A program made the position numbers and the translations under genes. This document shows, piece by piece, positions 7,208-16,374 of a stretch of DNA of 32,440 bases. The stretch comes from an uncultured bacterium (GTDB lineage Bacteria > Bacteroidota > Bacteroidia > Bacteroidales > Marinifilaceae): positions 1 through 32,440 of the forward strand of contig CAJMSX010000044.1 in the NCBI GenBank assembly GCA_905216195.1, read 5' to 3'. Every line of letters starts with the position of its first letter. Within the stretch, counting starts at the first letter, position 1. Under the pieces are notes generated by a model. The model saw nothing but the letters and a program-made list of their open reading frames with translations. It did no database searches and was not told the DNA's origin.

Positions 7208-8659
7208 ATGAAAAATGCCGTTTATTATTTTTTGCTGACGGGAACAGCCCTTCCCCTGAATATCGTAGCTCAGAAGAATCCTTCTCCTCCCAATCTGGTA
7301 TTTATCCTGGCGGACCAATGGAGGGGAGAGGCTTTAGGATATCTGGGAAAAGAACCGGTTCGAACTCCTCATTTAGACCGTTTGGCGAGAGAAGGAGTGA
7401 CCTTCGAGAATGCCGTAAGTAGTTATCCCGTATCTTCTCCTGCCCGGGGCATGCTTATGACCGGACAATATCCGATTTCCAGCCGGGTTACCGGGAATTG
7501 TAATTCTGAAAATACACCTTATGGGGTAGAATTACCGACTCAAGCGGAGTGCTGGTCGGACGTTTTGAAAGATCAGGGATATACCTTGGGGTATATCGGA
7601 AAATGGCATCTGGATGCTCCGCATAAGCCTTATGTAGACACCTATAATAATAAGGGAAAGATTGCCTGGAACGAATGGTGTCCTAAAGAAAGGCGTCACG
7701 GTTTCGATTATTGGATTGCCTATGGAACTTACGATAATCACCTGAAACCTATGTATTGGAATACCGACGCTGAGCGGGATGAATTTTACTATGTGGAGGA
7801 GTGGGGACCGCAATACGAAGCCGATCGGGCCATCGAATATCTGAAAAACCGTTCAGGTATCCGGCCGGCGGACCAACCTTTTGCACTGGTGGTGTCGATG
7901 AATCCCCCTCATACGGGTTATGAACTGGTTCCGGAAAAATACAAAGCCTTATACCGGGATTTGAATGTGGAGGATATATGCCGGCGACCGGATATTCCTG
8001 AGGCCGGTACGCCCGAAGGAGATTACTTCCGAAAATCCGTCAAGGATTATTATGCCTGTATGAGCGGTGTAGACGAACAGGTGGGACGAATTATAGAAAC
8101 TTTGAAAAAAGAAGGATTGTGGGAAAATACCATAGTCGTTTTTACTTCGGACCATGGGGACTGTATGGGGATGCACGGCGTCATCGGAAAAAATATTTAT
8201 TACGAAGAGGCGATGCGTATTCCTTTGATTCTGGCCTGGCCTGCCCGGGTGCAGCCCCGGAGAGACAGCCTGACCCGGATTGCTTTGGCCGATTTGTATC
8301 CTTCTTTGCTCTCTTTGATGGGCTTTGAAAAAACGATTCCCGAACAGGTAGAGACCTTCGATTTGTCGCAACGCATCCTGAGCGGGGAGGGATTTCAACC
8401 GGAATTCCAGCCTTACTACCGGATAGAACCTACTTTAAAAGGAACCGGGATCCGGGGCTTGAGAACGGGCAGATATACTTTTGCCGTTGAGGTAGAGGCC
8501 GGAAAGGTGAAGGAAAAAGTCCTTTTCGACCGGTGGAAAGATCCTTACGAATTAAAGAATACGGTGGCTCAGGATCCGGAAGTGGTGCAACAACTGGAAA
8601 GGAAGTTGAAAGAATGGCTTGTAAAAACCAAGGATCCTTTCGTAGAATTTTTGAATTGA
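7208..8659 (+). CDS. S-type sulfatase (family S1), exported
   Basis: This hydrolase removes sulfate esters from glycans, probably in the periplasm after export (signal peptide about residues 1-22, ending VAQ). The catalytic signature SSPARGMLMTG is present, with Ser76 as the residue expected to become formylglycine (Ser-x-Pro-x-Arg, Arg80). Metal and active-site signatures are LADQWRG (Asp36), GKWHLD, and FTSDHGDCMGMHG followed by GKNIYYEE. A serine rather than cysteine means activation by the radical-SAM maturase anSME, which is not in this window. Length is normal for S1 (483 residues). Position 37 is Gln where many sulfatases have a second Asp. The sigma factor gene starts 37 bases after the stop, so they may share a transcript. 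The sulfate position attacked cannot be told from sequence alone. Confidence 0.9.
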   Translation: MKNAVYYFLLTGTALPLNIVAQKNPSPPNLVFILADQWRGEALGYLGKEPVRTPHLDRLAREGVTFENAVSSYPVSSPARGMLMTGQYPISSRVTGNCNSENTPYGVELPTQAECWSDVLKDQGYTLGYIGKWHLDAPHKPYVDTYNNKGKIAWNEWCPKERRHGFDYWIAYGTYDNHLKPMYWNTDAERDEFYYVEEWGPQYEADRAIEYLKNRSGIRPADQPFALVVSMNPPHTGYELVPEKYKALYRDLNVEDICRRPDIPEAGTPEGDYFRKSVKDYYACMSGVDEQVGRIIETLKKEGLWENTIVVFTSDHGDCMGMHGVIGKNIYYEEAMRIPLILAWPARVQPRRDSLTRIALADLYPSLLSLMGFEKTIPEQVETFDLSQRILSGEGFQPEFQPYYRIEPTLKGTGIRGLRTGRYTFAVEVEAGKVKEKVLFDRWKDPYELKNTVAQDPEVVQQLERKLKEWLVKTKDPFVEFLN

Positions 8660-8696
8660 CCTGCCGGATCTGTCTGTGGATTTTACATGAAGCCGT

Positions 8697-9284
8697 ATGA
8701 ATGAGGATACTTTATTTTTTTCCCGGATTCGGGAAGGAGACCGGTCTGCTTTTGAATTTATTTTTAATAAATACGGGGAGCAGTTATACTATTACGCTTT
8801 GGGAGTGCTCGGAAAAAAGGAAGTGGCGGAGGATATCGTTCAGGATGTTTTTACCTATGTATGGCATAATTGCAGGAAAATCGAATTGAACGGTTCGCTT
8901 TCGGTGTATTTAGCGAAAGCGGTGAAGCATGCCTGCATCAACCACAAGCTCCATGAAAAAGTAAAGAAAAGGTATCAAAAAGAATTACTTTCTACTTTAT
9001 CCGAAGAACAGGAAATTTATACGGAAGAACGTTTGGAATACTTACGCTTGAAGTTAATCGAATTACTCGACCGCTTACCTTCCAAATGCCGCGATATATT
9101 TGTATTGGGGTGTGTGGACGGGCTTACCTATAAGGAAATCGCCGAGCGTTTGGGTATATCGGTCAATACAGTAAAAACACAGATTAAATACGCTTATAAA
9201 AAATTAAGAAAAAATTCAGAAGGTCTGGATGCAGATTTTCTGGTATGGACTTTGCTTTTCGGTTTTACGCATATGATGAAATAA
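8697..9284 (+). CDS. ECF-type RNA polymerase sigma factor (FecI-like)
   Basis: This 195-residue protein is a group IV sigma factor of the kind paired with FecR in Bacteroides PULs. Region 2 is seen at about residues 15-60 (FEFIFNKYGEQLYYYAL, then AEDIVQDVFTYVW). Region 4 is at about 125-170 (LPSKCRDIFVLGCVDGLTYKEIAERLGISVNTVKTQ), with a helix-turn-helix typical of promoter -35 recognition. It should be held inactive at the membrane by the FecR-like protein encoded next and released on glycan import through the STN-bearing SusC. It lies 37 bases after the sulfatase, which would put the switch inside the operon it controls. The 290-base gap to the FecR gene is longer than usual for such a pair. 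Confidence 0.92.
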   Translation: MNEDTLFFSRIREGDRSAFEFIFNKYGEQLYYYALGVLGKKEVAEDIVQDVFTYVWHNCRKIELNGSLSVYLAKAVKHACINHKLHEKVKKRYQKELLSTLSEEQEIYTEERLEYLRLKLIELLDRLPSKCRDIFVLGCVDGLTYKEIAERLGISVNTVKTQIKYAYKKLRKNSEGLDADFLVWTLLFGFTHMMK

Positions 9285-9574
9285 TTAAAATTTGTTTCAT
9301 CTTTTTCACCCTTTTCTCCGGTCTTCTTGCCTATATAAATGTAAAATATCTTTAAAATATCGCTAAAAAAACGTTCGTTTTTTAAGATATGTTGAGAAAA
9401 CCGCATTTAAACTATACGGTTTTTTGAATGGAAAAGAATTAATGTATTGAATATAAATATATTATAGGATAAGTATTCGGAAAATACGGACGGTTTGATT
9501 TCTGATTTTTCGGTTGAAGAATCTTACTTAAAAAAGGAACGTTTTTTTGGTGAGGACGAGTTAATTTTCAATTC
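9285..9574. other. AT-rich gap between sigma and anti-sigma genes with two hairpins
   Basis: No gene is seen. There is a small AT hairpin AAAAAAC-GTTC-GTTTTTT near 9365-9382 and a weak T-tailed hairpin at 9397-9425. No match to TTTG-N19-21-TAnnTTTG was found before the FecR gene, so its promoter may be one read by the neighbouring sigma factor. Confidence 0.45.
9397..9425 (+). terminator. Weak candidate terminator after the ECF sigma gene
   Basis: AAAACCG (9397-9403) pairs with CGGTTTT (9417-9423) and runs into more T (to 9425). The stem is only seven pairs, mostly A-T, with a 13-base loop, so efficiency is doubtful. It lies about 115 bases past the sigma gene stop. Confidence 0.35.
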
Positions 9575-10732
9575 ATGAAAAAAGATAGGGAGAACATAGG
9601 GAAATGGTTGTTTTCTTTTCTGAATAGCAAAGACGCTGGCGTAGAGGAGGGTTTAAAAAAAGAAGGTGTCGGGAATTCCACTCTTCGGGAAATAGAAAAA
9701 CTTTTATCCGGGATGGATGAAACCGCTTGTGTTTTTGATCGGGAAAAAATCTGGAGGCGGATTTGGAGAAGCATCCGGAGGGCCGAAAAAAGACGCCTTG
9801 TCTTCCTGGCATTTTCCCGTTATGCTGCCTTCGTTCTGTTTGCTTTGTCGGTGGTAGGGGTTTTTAAGATGATTCAGCAAAGCAAGAAAAAATATGAAGC
9901 ATATGTAGTGCCGGTGGAAAAGAAAACTCCTGTCGCTTCCCGGGAAGCGGTGTTGGTGCTGGAGAGGGGAGAAGGAATCCCTTTGTCATCCTTAAAGAAA
10001 GATACGGTATTAACCGAAAGGGGGATCAGCCTGAAAATCGATTCTTCCCGGCGTATTTCCTATAAAAAGATCCGGTCGAAACCGGAAAAAGCGGTGTTCA
10101 ACACTTTAATCGTTCCCCGGGGAGGAGGGTACGAGTTGGAATTGGCCGACGGTACCCGGGTGTGGATGAATTCGGTGTCCCGTTTGAAATTTCCCGTTTC
10201 ATTCCCCGGACCGGAGAGACGGGTTTATTTGGAAGGGGAAGCTTATTTCCGGGTCAGTCCGGATGTACACAAACCGTTTATCGTAGAATCCGGTTCCATG
10301 TACCTGGAAGTGACCGGAACGGAATTTAATGTTTGTGCCTACGCCGATGAGGAAAGGGTGCAGGCGACTTTGGTGAAGGGGGGAATAAAACTCCGGCATG
10401 TGGTAAAAGGAGATACGGTTTGTTTGACACCCGGGCAGCAGGCCGAATTCCGGAAAGAAGGAATAGATATCCGGGAGGTGAATGTCGCTCATTTTACTTC
10501 CTGGAGGACGGGTAAATTTTATTTCGACAGGATGAGTCTGGAGGATTTGGCCAAACAATTGGAAAGGTGGTATGACATCACGTTTTATTTTACGAATGAG
10601 GAAGTGCGGCATTTCCGGTTTACCGGCGTAATCCGCAAAGATTCGGGGATTGAAGAGATCATCCGGATCCTGCGGGAAACGACTCCCCGGATATCTCTGG
10701 ATCTGAAAAATAAATTAATTATGGTACGATAA
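9575..10732 (+). CDS. FecR-family anti-sigma factor
   Basis: The product (385 residues) is an inner-membrane anti-sigma regulator. Its N-terminal 75 residues should face the cytoplasm and bind the sigma factor. One membrane helix lies at about 80-99 (SRYAAFVLFALSVVGVFKMI). The periplasmic part has the FecR domain (about 180-280: PRGGGYELELADGTRVWMNS, RRVYLEGEAYFRV, ESGSMYLEVTGTEFNV) and a C-terminal DUF4974-type domain (about 305-385: FYFDRMSLEDLAKQLERWYD, then RFTGVIRKDSGIEEIIRIL) that contacts the STN domain of the cognate SusC. The order sigma, FecR, SusC, SusD is the standard one for trans-envelope signalling in Bacteroidota. The start at 9575 gives a normal length. Confidence 0.93.
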   Translation: MKKDRENIGKWLFSFLNSKDAGVEEGLKKEGVGNSTLREIEKLLSGMDETACVFDREKIWRRIWRSIRRAEKRRLVFLAFSRYAAFVLFALSVVGVFKMIQQSKKKYEAYVVPVEKKTPVASREAVLVLERGEGIPLSSLKKDTVLTERGISLKIDSSRRISYKKIRSKPEKAVFNTLIVPRGGGYELELADGTRVWMNSVSRLKFPVSFPGPERRVYLEGEAYFRVSPDVHKPFIVESGSMYLEVTGTEFNVCAYADEERVQATLVKGGIKLRHVVKGDTVCLTPGQQAEFRKEGIDIREVNVAHFTSWRTGKFYFDRMSLEDLAKQLERWYDITFYFTNEEVRHFRFTGVIRKDSGIEEIIRILRETTPRISLDLKNKLIMVR

Positions 10733-10735
10733 AAA

Positions 10736-10763
10736 ACCGGTATTTACTGGCATAAATACCGGT
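10736..10763 (+). repeat. Perfect 11-bp hairpin in the FecR-SusC gap
   Basis: ACCGGTATTTA (10736-10746) and TAAATACCGGT (10753-10763) pair perfectly around a six-base loop, starting four bases past the FecR stop. There is no T run after it on the plus strand. It may block 3' exonuclease or set a processing point between the regulator gene and the much more highly expressed susC; that role is inference. Confidence 0.55.
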
Positions 10764-10769
10764 ACAAAA

Positions 10770-10788
10770 ATCCCCGGATCAGGGGGAT
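10770..10788 (+). repeat. Second hairpin in the SusC leader
   Basis: ATCCCC (10770-10775) pairs with GGGGAT (10783-10788). It stands seven bases after the first hairpin and just before the susC start region, so the two could stack or compete in the leader RNA. No T tail follows. Confidence 0.4.
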
Positions 10789-10814
10789 CTGTGTTTAATC
10801 TAATATGTAAAACT

Positions 10815-13800
10815 ATGAAAAAAAATCGAATGAAAAAAAGAGTGGGCATACAAAATGACCGCTCTACCGTTTTTCGGGTGATGAAGATGACATTCGTTTT
10901 ATTGCTTTCGTGCGGGTTGAATTTGAATGCAACCGTAAGAGCGCAGCTTACGACCGTTACGTTGAGCATGGAGAATGTGAAAGTGGGAGAGGTGTTTCAG
11001 GAATTGAAGAAACAAACTCAATTGGACTTCTTTTACAGTAATAATGAAGTGAATGTCGATAAACGTGTAAGCATTGACGTAAAGGATGCTCCGCTGGATC
11101 AGGTTTTGCGGGAGGTGTTAGGTGCGGATTTCACGTATGAGTGGATGGAAAATCTGGTGATTATCCGGCCGGTGTCGGTTATTCCCGTTCCCCAAAAGAA
11201 AATAAAGGTGACGGGTGTGGTTTCCGATAAGCAGGGGCCTTTGCCCGGAGTGACCATATTCGTAAAAGGAACGAGCGAGGGGATGGCTACGGACGTGGAC
11301 GGTAAATATTCTCTCGAAGTTTCCCCCGATGCCGTACTGGAGTTTTCCTGTATCGGATATATGCCTCAAACGGTGGCCGTCAAGGGGCGGACTGTAATCA
11401 ACGTCACCCTGGCCGAAGATGTCAAGCTACTGAGCGAAGTGGTAGTGGTGGGTTTCGGTAGCCAAAAGAAGGAAAATCTCACGGGAGCGGTGACGACCGT
11501 GGATGTAAAGGCGTTGGAAGCTCGTCCTGTGGCTCAGGTGGGGCAAGCGTTGCAAGGTGTGGTTCCGGGATTGAACTTTTCTGTAAACAATGTCGGTGGA
11601 GCATTGGGAAACGCCCTCAGTGTAAATATTCGCGGAGGAGGTACGATCGGTACCGGTTCCAGCGGTTCTCCCCTGATATTGATCGATGGGATAGAAGGGG
11701 ATATGAACGCTCTGAACCCGGAAGATATCGAAAAAATATCGATATTGAAAGATGCTGCCGCTGCTGCAATCTACGGGTCGCGGGCTCCGTTCGGAGTGAT
11801 CCTCATTACCACAAAATCGGGGAAATCAGGGAAAACCGTAGTGAGTTACGGAAGTAGTTTCCGCTTTGCCCGTCCCATTAATTTGCCGGACATGCTGGAT
11901 TCCTATAAGTTTGCTTTGTTTTTTAACCGGGCTTCGCAGAACGGAGGAGGGGGAGTCATCTTTGACGACGAGACGATCGGACGTATTCTGGCTTATCAGA
12001 GAGGTGAAATTACAACGACCACTATTCCTAATCCGGACAACGGTATGTTCGAGTTTCATCAAAAGGCGAATGCCAATGAAAACTGGACGAAACGGCATTT
12101 TGATAAAACGGCTTTTACCCATGAACACTCCTTGAATGTAAACGGAGGATCGGAAAAATTGAGTTATTTTATGTCCGCCGCCTATATGAATCAGGAAGGG
12201 TTGCTGAAGTACGGAGACGATACCTTCGAACGTTTTAATATTGCGGGAAATATTTCCGCCCAGGCAACGGACTGGATGCATATCGGGTTGCGTACCCGTT
12301 TTATCCGGGAGGATTTGGACAAACCCTTGTATGCCGATGACGAAGGCTTGTATTATCATGATATTTCCCGTACCTGGCCGACCATGCCTTTCAAAGATCC
12401 CAACGGGCATTATATGCGAAACTCCAAATTGGAGCAAATCCAGCACGGAGGACGCTATTTCCGGCGCAGAGACCAGATTTATACCCAGGGGAATGTGGTG
12501 ATTACGCCCCTGAAAAACTGGAATATTACCGCCGATTTCGGTCATAAAATGGTAAATTCCATTTGGCGTCAGAACCTGGCAAAAGTATACGAGTGGACTT
12601 CGGACGGAACCCCCCGCTTAATGAAGTTTAACGACAATTCCCCTGAAGGGAGTACCTGGGCTTACTATTCCAGCCAGCAGACCAACCTGACTACGGTAAG
12701 TACCTATACGGATTATTCCTGGTCGTTGGCGGTAAAGCACAATTTTAAAGTTATGCTCGGTTTCAATGCGGAACTCTTCCAAACCGAAGACGTGAGCGTG
12801 AGGCGGGCGGATGTCATTACCGATGAGGTGCCTTCCATTAATACGGCTACCGGTAAGGACATTACGGGGGGATATATCGGACAGTGGTCTACCGCCGGTT
12901 TCTTCGGCCGTATCAATTACGATTACGACGGACGTTATCTGCTGGAATTCAACGGACGTTACGACGGCTCCTCCCGCTTTATGAAAGCCGAACGCTGGAA
13001 TTTTTTCCCCTCTTTTTCGGTGGGATGGAATATTGCCCGGGAAAAGTTCTGGGAAAATTTAACGCCTTATGTGAATATGCTGAAACCGCGGGTATCCTGG
13101 GGAATGCTGGGAAATCAAAATACGTATGTGGAAGGAAATCCCACGGCTACCTATTATCCGTTTTATCTGACACAGCCGGTCGGAACGGCAAACGGAGCCT
13201 GGTTGATCGACGGAAAGAAACCGAATACGGCGAGAGCTCCTTACATGAACAGTAGAAATATGACCTGGGAAAAAGTGAAGAGTTTGAATATCGGTCTGGA
13301 TGTGGGGATGTTGAACAATCGCCTCAATTTTTCCGGAGAATGGTACCAACGCACCACGGAAGATATGGTAGGCCCTCCTGCCGAGGTGTCTACGATCATC
13401 GGTATTTCTTCGGGGAACTTGCCTAAGCGGAATAATGCAACCATGGTAACGACAGGTTGGGAATTTCAGATTACCTGGAACGACCGGATTAAAGATTTCG
13501 GTTATACGGTCTCCTTCAATATATCCGATTTTAAACGGAAGGTGACGAAATATCCCAATGAAAGCAAATCCCTGGGGACGTATTATAAAGGGCAGATTCT
13601 GGGAGAAATCTGGGGATATGAAACTGTCGGAATCGCTAAAAGCGACGCCGAAATGGAAGCTCACCTCAAACACACGAACCAGGACCGCATCGGAACCAAA
13701 TGGGCTGCCGGAGACATTATGTACCGGGATTTGGATAAGACCGGAGAAATTTCGACCGGAGATTATACGGCCGATAAACCGGGGGATATTCGGGTGATCG

Positions 13801-14321
13801 GTAATTCCACTCCCCGGTATGCTTTCGGTCTGACCCTGGGTGCGGATTGGAAGGGAATCGATTTCAGAGCCTTTTTCCAGGGAGTGGGCAAACGGGATGC
13901 CGTGCTGGGCGGAAATTATTTCTGGGGAGCGATAGGCGGCGGAGTGTGGCAGTCTATGGGATTGAAAGAACATTATGATTTCTTCCGTCCCGAAGGGGAC
14001 CCTATGGGAGAGAATGTAAACGGGTATTATCCCCGCCCCTTATTTAATAGCGACAAAAATCATCAGACTCAGACCCGTTATCTGCAAAGTGCCGCTTATG
14101 TCCGGTTGAAAAACCTGCAAGTCGGTTATTCTCTTCCGCCGGCTTGGGTCAACCGCATCGGACTCTCGCGGGTGAGAATCTATTTCTCCGGCGATAATCT
14201 GTTCACCTGGACGAAGATGTCGAAGATTTTCGATCCGGAAGCTTATAACGGAAAGTATGCAGCCGGTAAAGTATATCCGCTTTCCAGAACATTGTCCTGC
14301 GGATTGAGTGTTACATTTTAA
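10815..14321 (+). CDS. SusC/RagA-family TonB-linked outer-membrane protein with STN domain
   Basis: This is the outer-membrane glycan importer of the PUL. From the ATG at 10815 it has 1168 residues: a long signal sequence (about 1-44), an STN domain (about 49-117, SMENVKVGEVFQELKKQTQLD), a carboxypeptidase-regulatory-like domain (about 129-202, PGVTIFVKGTSEGMATDVDG), the conserved LSEVVVVGFGSQ segment, the plug (EDIEKISILKDAAAAAIYGSR) and a beta-barrel ending in a C-terminal Phe. The STN domain makes it a transducer for the FecR/sigma pair upstream. An earlier in-frame ATG at 10791 would add eight residues unlike the family's usual MKKN-type start. The SusD gene follows after 12 bases. Ligand is not readable from the sequence. 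Confidence 0.95.
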   Translation: MKKNRMKKRVGIQNDRSTVFRVMKMTFVLLLSCGLNLNATVRAQLTTVTLSMENVKVGEVFQELKKQTQLDFFYSNNEVNVDKRVSIDVKDAPLDQVLREVLGADFTYEWMENLVIIRPVSVIPVPQKKIKVTGVVSDKQGPLPGVTIFVKGTSEGMATDVDGKYSLEVSPDAVLEFSCIGYMPQTVAVKGRTVINVTLAEDVKLLSEVVVVGFGSQKKENLTGAVTTVDVKALEARPVAQVGQALQGVVPGLNFSVNNVGGALGNALSVNIRGGGTIGTGSSGSPLILIDGIEGDMNALNPEDIEKISILKDAAAAAIYGSRAPFGVILITTKSGKSGKTVVSYGSSFRFARPINLPDMLDSYKFALFFNRASQNGGGGVIFDDETIGRILAYQRGEITTTTIPNPDNGMFEFHQKANANENWTKRHFDKTAFTHEHSLNVNGGSEKLSYFMSAAYMNQEGLLKYGDDTFERFNIAGNISAQATDWMHIGLRTRFIREDLDKPLYADDEGLYYHDISRTWPTMPFKDPNGHYMRNSKLEQIQHGGRYFRRRDQIYTQGNVVITPLKNWNITADFGHKMVNSIWRQNLAKVYEWTSDGTPRLMKFNDNSPEGSTWAYYSSQQTNLTTVSTYTDYSWSLAVKHNFKVMLGFNAELFQTEDVSVRRADVITDEVPSINTATGKDITGGYIGQWSTAGFFGRINYDYDGRYLLEFNGRYDGSSRFMKAERWNFFPSFSVGWNIAREKFWENLTPYVNMLKPRVSWGMLGNQNTYVEGNPTATYYPFYLTQPVGTANGAWLIDGKKPNTARAPYMNSRNMTWEKVKSLNIGLDVGMLNNRLNFSGEWYQRTTEDMVGPPAEVSTIIGISSGNLPKRNNATMVTTGWEFQITWNDRIKDFGYTVSFNISDFKRKVTKYPNESKSLGTYYKGQILGEIWGYETVGIAKSDAEMEAHLKHTNQDRIGTKWAAGDIMYRDLDKTGEISTGDYTADKPGDIRVIGNSTPRYAFGLTLGADWKGIDFRAFFQGVGKRDAVLGGNYFWGAIGGGVWQSMGLKEHYDFFRPEGDPMGENVNGYYPRPLFNSDKNHQTQTRYLQSAAYVRLKNLQVGYSLPPAWVNRIGLSRVRIYFSGDNLFTWTKMSKIFDPEAYNGKYAAGKVYPLSRTLSCGLSVTF

Positions 14322-14333
14322 AAGCGAAAGATT

Positions 14334-16220
14334 ATGAAACGATTACACCTATTATTTTATATAGTTTTGGGTATATGTACGGTCTCTTGCGATGAATTCC
14401 TGGACCGGGAGCCGAAAGCTGCCGTAACTCCGGAAGTTTATCTGAATGCGGAAGATCAGTTGGCGGCTTACGGAGCGTCTAAATATACCTTGTTCAGTAC
14501 GCCTTCCGGATATGCAGGTATCGGGCAATACGGATACGACAATGACAGCGATAATCAAACCGGAGCGAGTGAAAACGGGAATTTTATTCTCGGGCAAAAA
14601 ACCGTGCCCCAATCCGGAGGAGCCTGGAATTTCGAAACCATACGGGATTGCAATTATTTCTTTGAAGACGTCCTGCCGAAATACCGCGACAAGAAAATAA
14701 CCGGCATAGATGCCAATATCCGGCATTATATCGGAGAGATGTATTTTTTCCGGGCTTATATTTATTTTTCCAAATTGAAGGCCGTAGGAGATTTCCCGAT
14801 TTTAACCCGGGTGTTGAGCGATGATTACGACGAATTGGTGGAAGCGAATAAGCGGAGACCCCGGAATGAAGTGGCCCGTTTTATTCTTTCGGACCTGGAT
14901 TCCGCCATTTTGCTGATGAAATCCACACCCCCGGCAACCAATCGCCTGACTAAAAATGTGGCTTTTTTATTCAAGTCCCGGGTGGCTTTGTATGAAGCGA
15001 CCTGGCTGAAATACCATGCGGGTACGCCCCGTGTACCCGGAGGTCCGGGCTGGCCGGGAGCCAATGTGGATTATTTGAAAGGATTTACCATTAATCTGGA
15101 CCAGGAAATCGATTTTTTTCTGACTCAGGCTATGGCGGCGGCGGACGAGGTGGCATCCTCCGTCGATTTATATGAAGATTACGGAGAAATGTTCAGAGAC
15201 CTGAATCTTTCTTCCGTACCGGAAGTTCTCTTGTTCCGGGAGTATAGTCTGGATGAAAAGGTTTCCCATTACGTACAGTCGTATTTGCAAAGCAACGGAG
15301 GAGGTAGAACCGGGTATTCCCGTTCGCTGGTCGAAAGTTTCCTGATGCAAAGCGGTCTTCCCATTTATGCAGACGGAAATTACCGGGGAGATAAGACGTT
15401 GCCCGATGTCGCTTACGGGCGGGATTTACGTTTGACGACTTCTTTATTGCTGCCCGGAGACCAATTGTATCCCGGAAAGAATTTTGAAAAACCCGATTTG
15501 ACGGGAGGAGATGCCGAAGTGAGAACAACTACCGGGTATTCCATTAAAAAAGGATTGATAAATACCCAGTATCTTATTAATGTTCAATATATTTCGCCTT
15601 GTATCGTCTTCCGGGCCGCCGAAGCTTATTTGAACTATATCGAGGCGGATTATCTGAAGAACGGGAGCCTGAACGGAAAAAGCCGGAAATATTGGAGAGC
15701 GTTGCGGGAACGGGCAGGAGTCGATCCGGATTTTGAGAAAACCATTGCCCAAACCGATTTAAGCCGGGAAAGGGATTTGGCTAAATATTCCGGAAGTAAC
15801 CTCGTAGATCCTACTTTATACAATATCCGCCGGGAAAGGCGTTGCGAATTTATCGCGGACGGCATGCGCAAAAGCGATTTGTGGCGTTGGAGAGCTTTGG
15901 ATAAAATGCAGAATTATTACATTGAAGGCATAAACCTGTGGGATGAGATGTATAAGTTATATACGGACCTGAGGCCCGAAGGAGAGTCCGACGCCCCGAA
16001 CGTATCCACCCGTTCCTACAAATACCTGCGTCCGTTATCTATCAATAAGAACAACCTGGCTTTTGACGGTTATACTTTTCCTCAGGCTCATTATCTGGAT
16101 CCGATCGCCTATTATCACTTTACCATGAGTACTCCGGTAAAGGGAGCCGATGCGACAACTTCGGTGATCTATCAGAATCCGGGATGGAGTTTGGAGGTAG
16201 GATCGAAAGCGGAGTATTAA
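14334..16220 (+). CDS. SusD/RagB-family surface glycan-binding lipoprotein
   Basis: The 628-residue protein is the lid that pairs with SusC. The signal peptide ends in a lipobox (TVSC, lipidated Cys19), followed by DEFLDREPKAAVTPEVYLN, the usual SusD opening. Family marks include YFFRAYIYFSKLKAVGDFPI around residues 140-160 (the TPR region), FRAAEAYLNYIEADY, and LYNIRRERRCEFIADGMRKSDLWRW near the C-terminus. The start is 12 bases after the susC stop, so the two are co-translated from one message. A strong hairpin follows at 16290-16333. Confidence 0.95.
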   Translation: MKRLHLLFYIVLGICTVSCDEFLDREPKAAVTPEVYLNAEDQLAAYGASKYTLFSTPSGYAGIGQYGYDNDSDNQTGASENGNFILGQKTVPQSGGAWNFETIRDCNYFFEDVLPKYRDKKITGIDANIRHYIGEMYFFRAYIYFSKLKAVGDFPILTRVLSDDYDELVEANKRRPRNEVARFILSDLDSAILLMKSTPPATNRLTKNVAFLFKSRVALYEATWLKYHAGTPRVPGGPGWPGANVDYLKGFTINLDQEIDFFLTQAMAAADEVASSVDLYEDYGEMFRDLNLSSVPEVLLFREYSLDEKVSHYVQSYLQSNGGGRTGYSRSLVESFLMQSGLPIYADGNYRGDKTLPDVAYGRDLRLTTSLLLPGDQLYPGKNFEKPDLTGGDAEVRTTTGYSIKKGLINTQYLINVQYISPCIVFRAAEAYLNYIEADYLKNGSLNGKSRKYWRALRERAGVDPDFEKTIAQTDLSRERDLAKYSGSNLVDPTLYNIRRERRCEFIADGMRKSDLWRWRALDKMQNYYIEGINLWDEMYKLYTDLRPEGESDAPNVSTRSYKYLRPLSINKNNLAFDGYTFPQAHYLDPIAYYHFTMSTPVKGADATTSVIYQNPGWSLEVGSKAEY

Positions 16221-16289
16221 CCGGAAAATACGGAAGGAATACCTGCTGACAAGGAGAAAAAATCCCGGAGGTATTCGGTTTTTATTCGG

Positions 16290-16333
16290 AAAACTCTCTG
16301 ATTGAAGGACCCGTTCGTAAATCAGAGAGTTTT
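16290..16333 (+). terminator. Terminator or attenuator after SusD
   Basis: AAAACTCTCTGAT (16290-16302) pairs perfectly over 13 bases with ATCAGAGAGTTTT (16321-16333), with an 18-base loop and a T-rich end. It would end or reduce the susCD message before the enzyme genes. The complementary A run at the left also makes it work in reverse. Confidence 0.6.
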
Positions 16334-16351
16334 AATTTCTATATATTTTAG

Positions 16352-16359
16352 TATATTTG
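16352..16359 (+). promoter_or_regulatory. Probable -7 element for the GH29-GH36-sulfatase unit
   Basis: TATATTTG fits TAnnTTTG and lies 15 bases before the ATG at 16375. TTTT at 16330-16333, within the end of the terminator stem, is 18 bases upstream and could act as a poor -33 box. Transcription would begin only a few bases before the start codon. Confidence 0.4.
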
Positions 16360-16374
16360 TAAATTTATGGAGCT

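Noticed and set aside
11826..12545. Minus-strand frame of 239 codons inside SusC
   Set aside because: Antisense shadow of the plug and first barrel strands; no motif, no plausible start context.
13059..13973. Long minus-strand frame of 304 codons inside the SusC gene
   Set aside because: It is fully antisense to conserved SusC barrel sequence, has no recognisable motif and an unlike composition. It is a shadow of codon bias on the coding strand.
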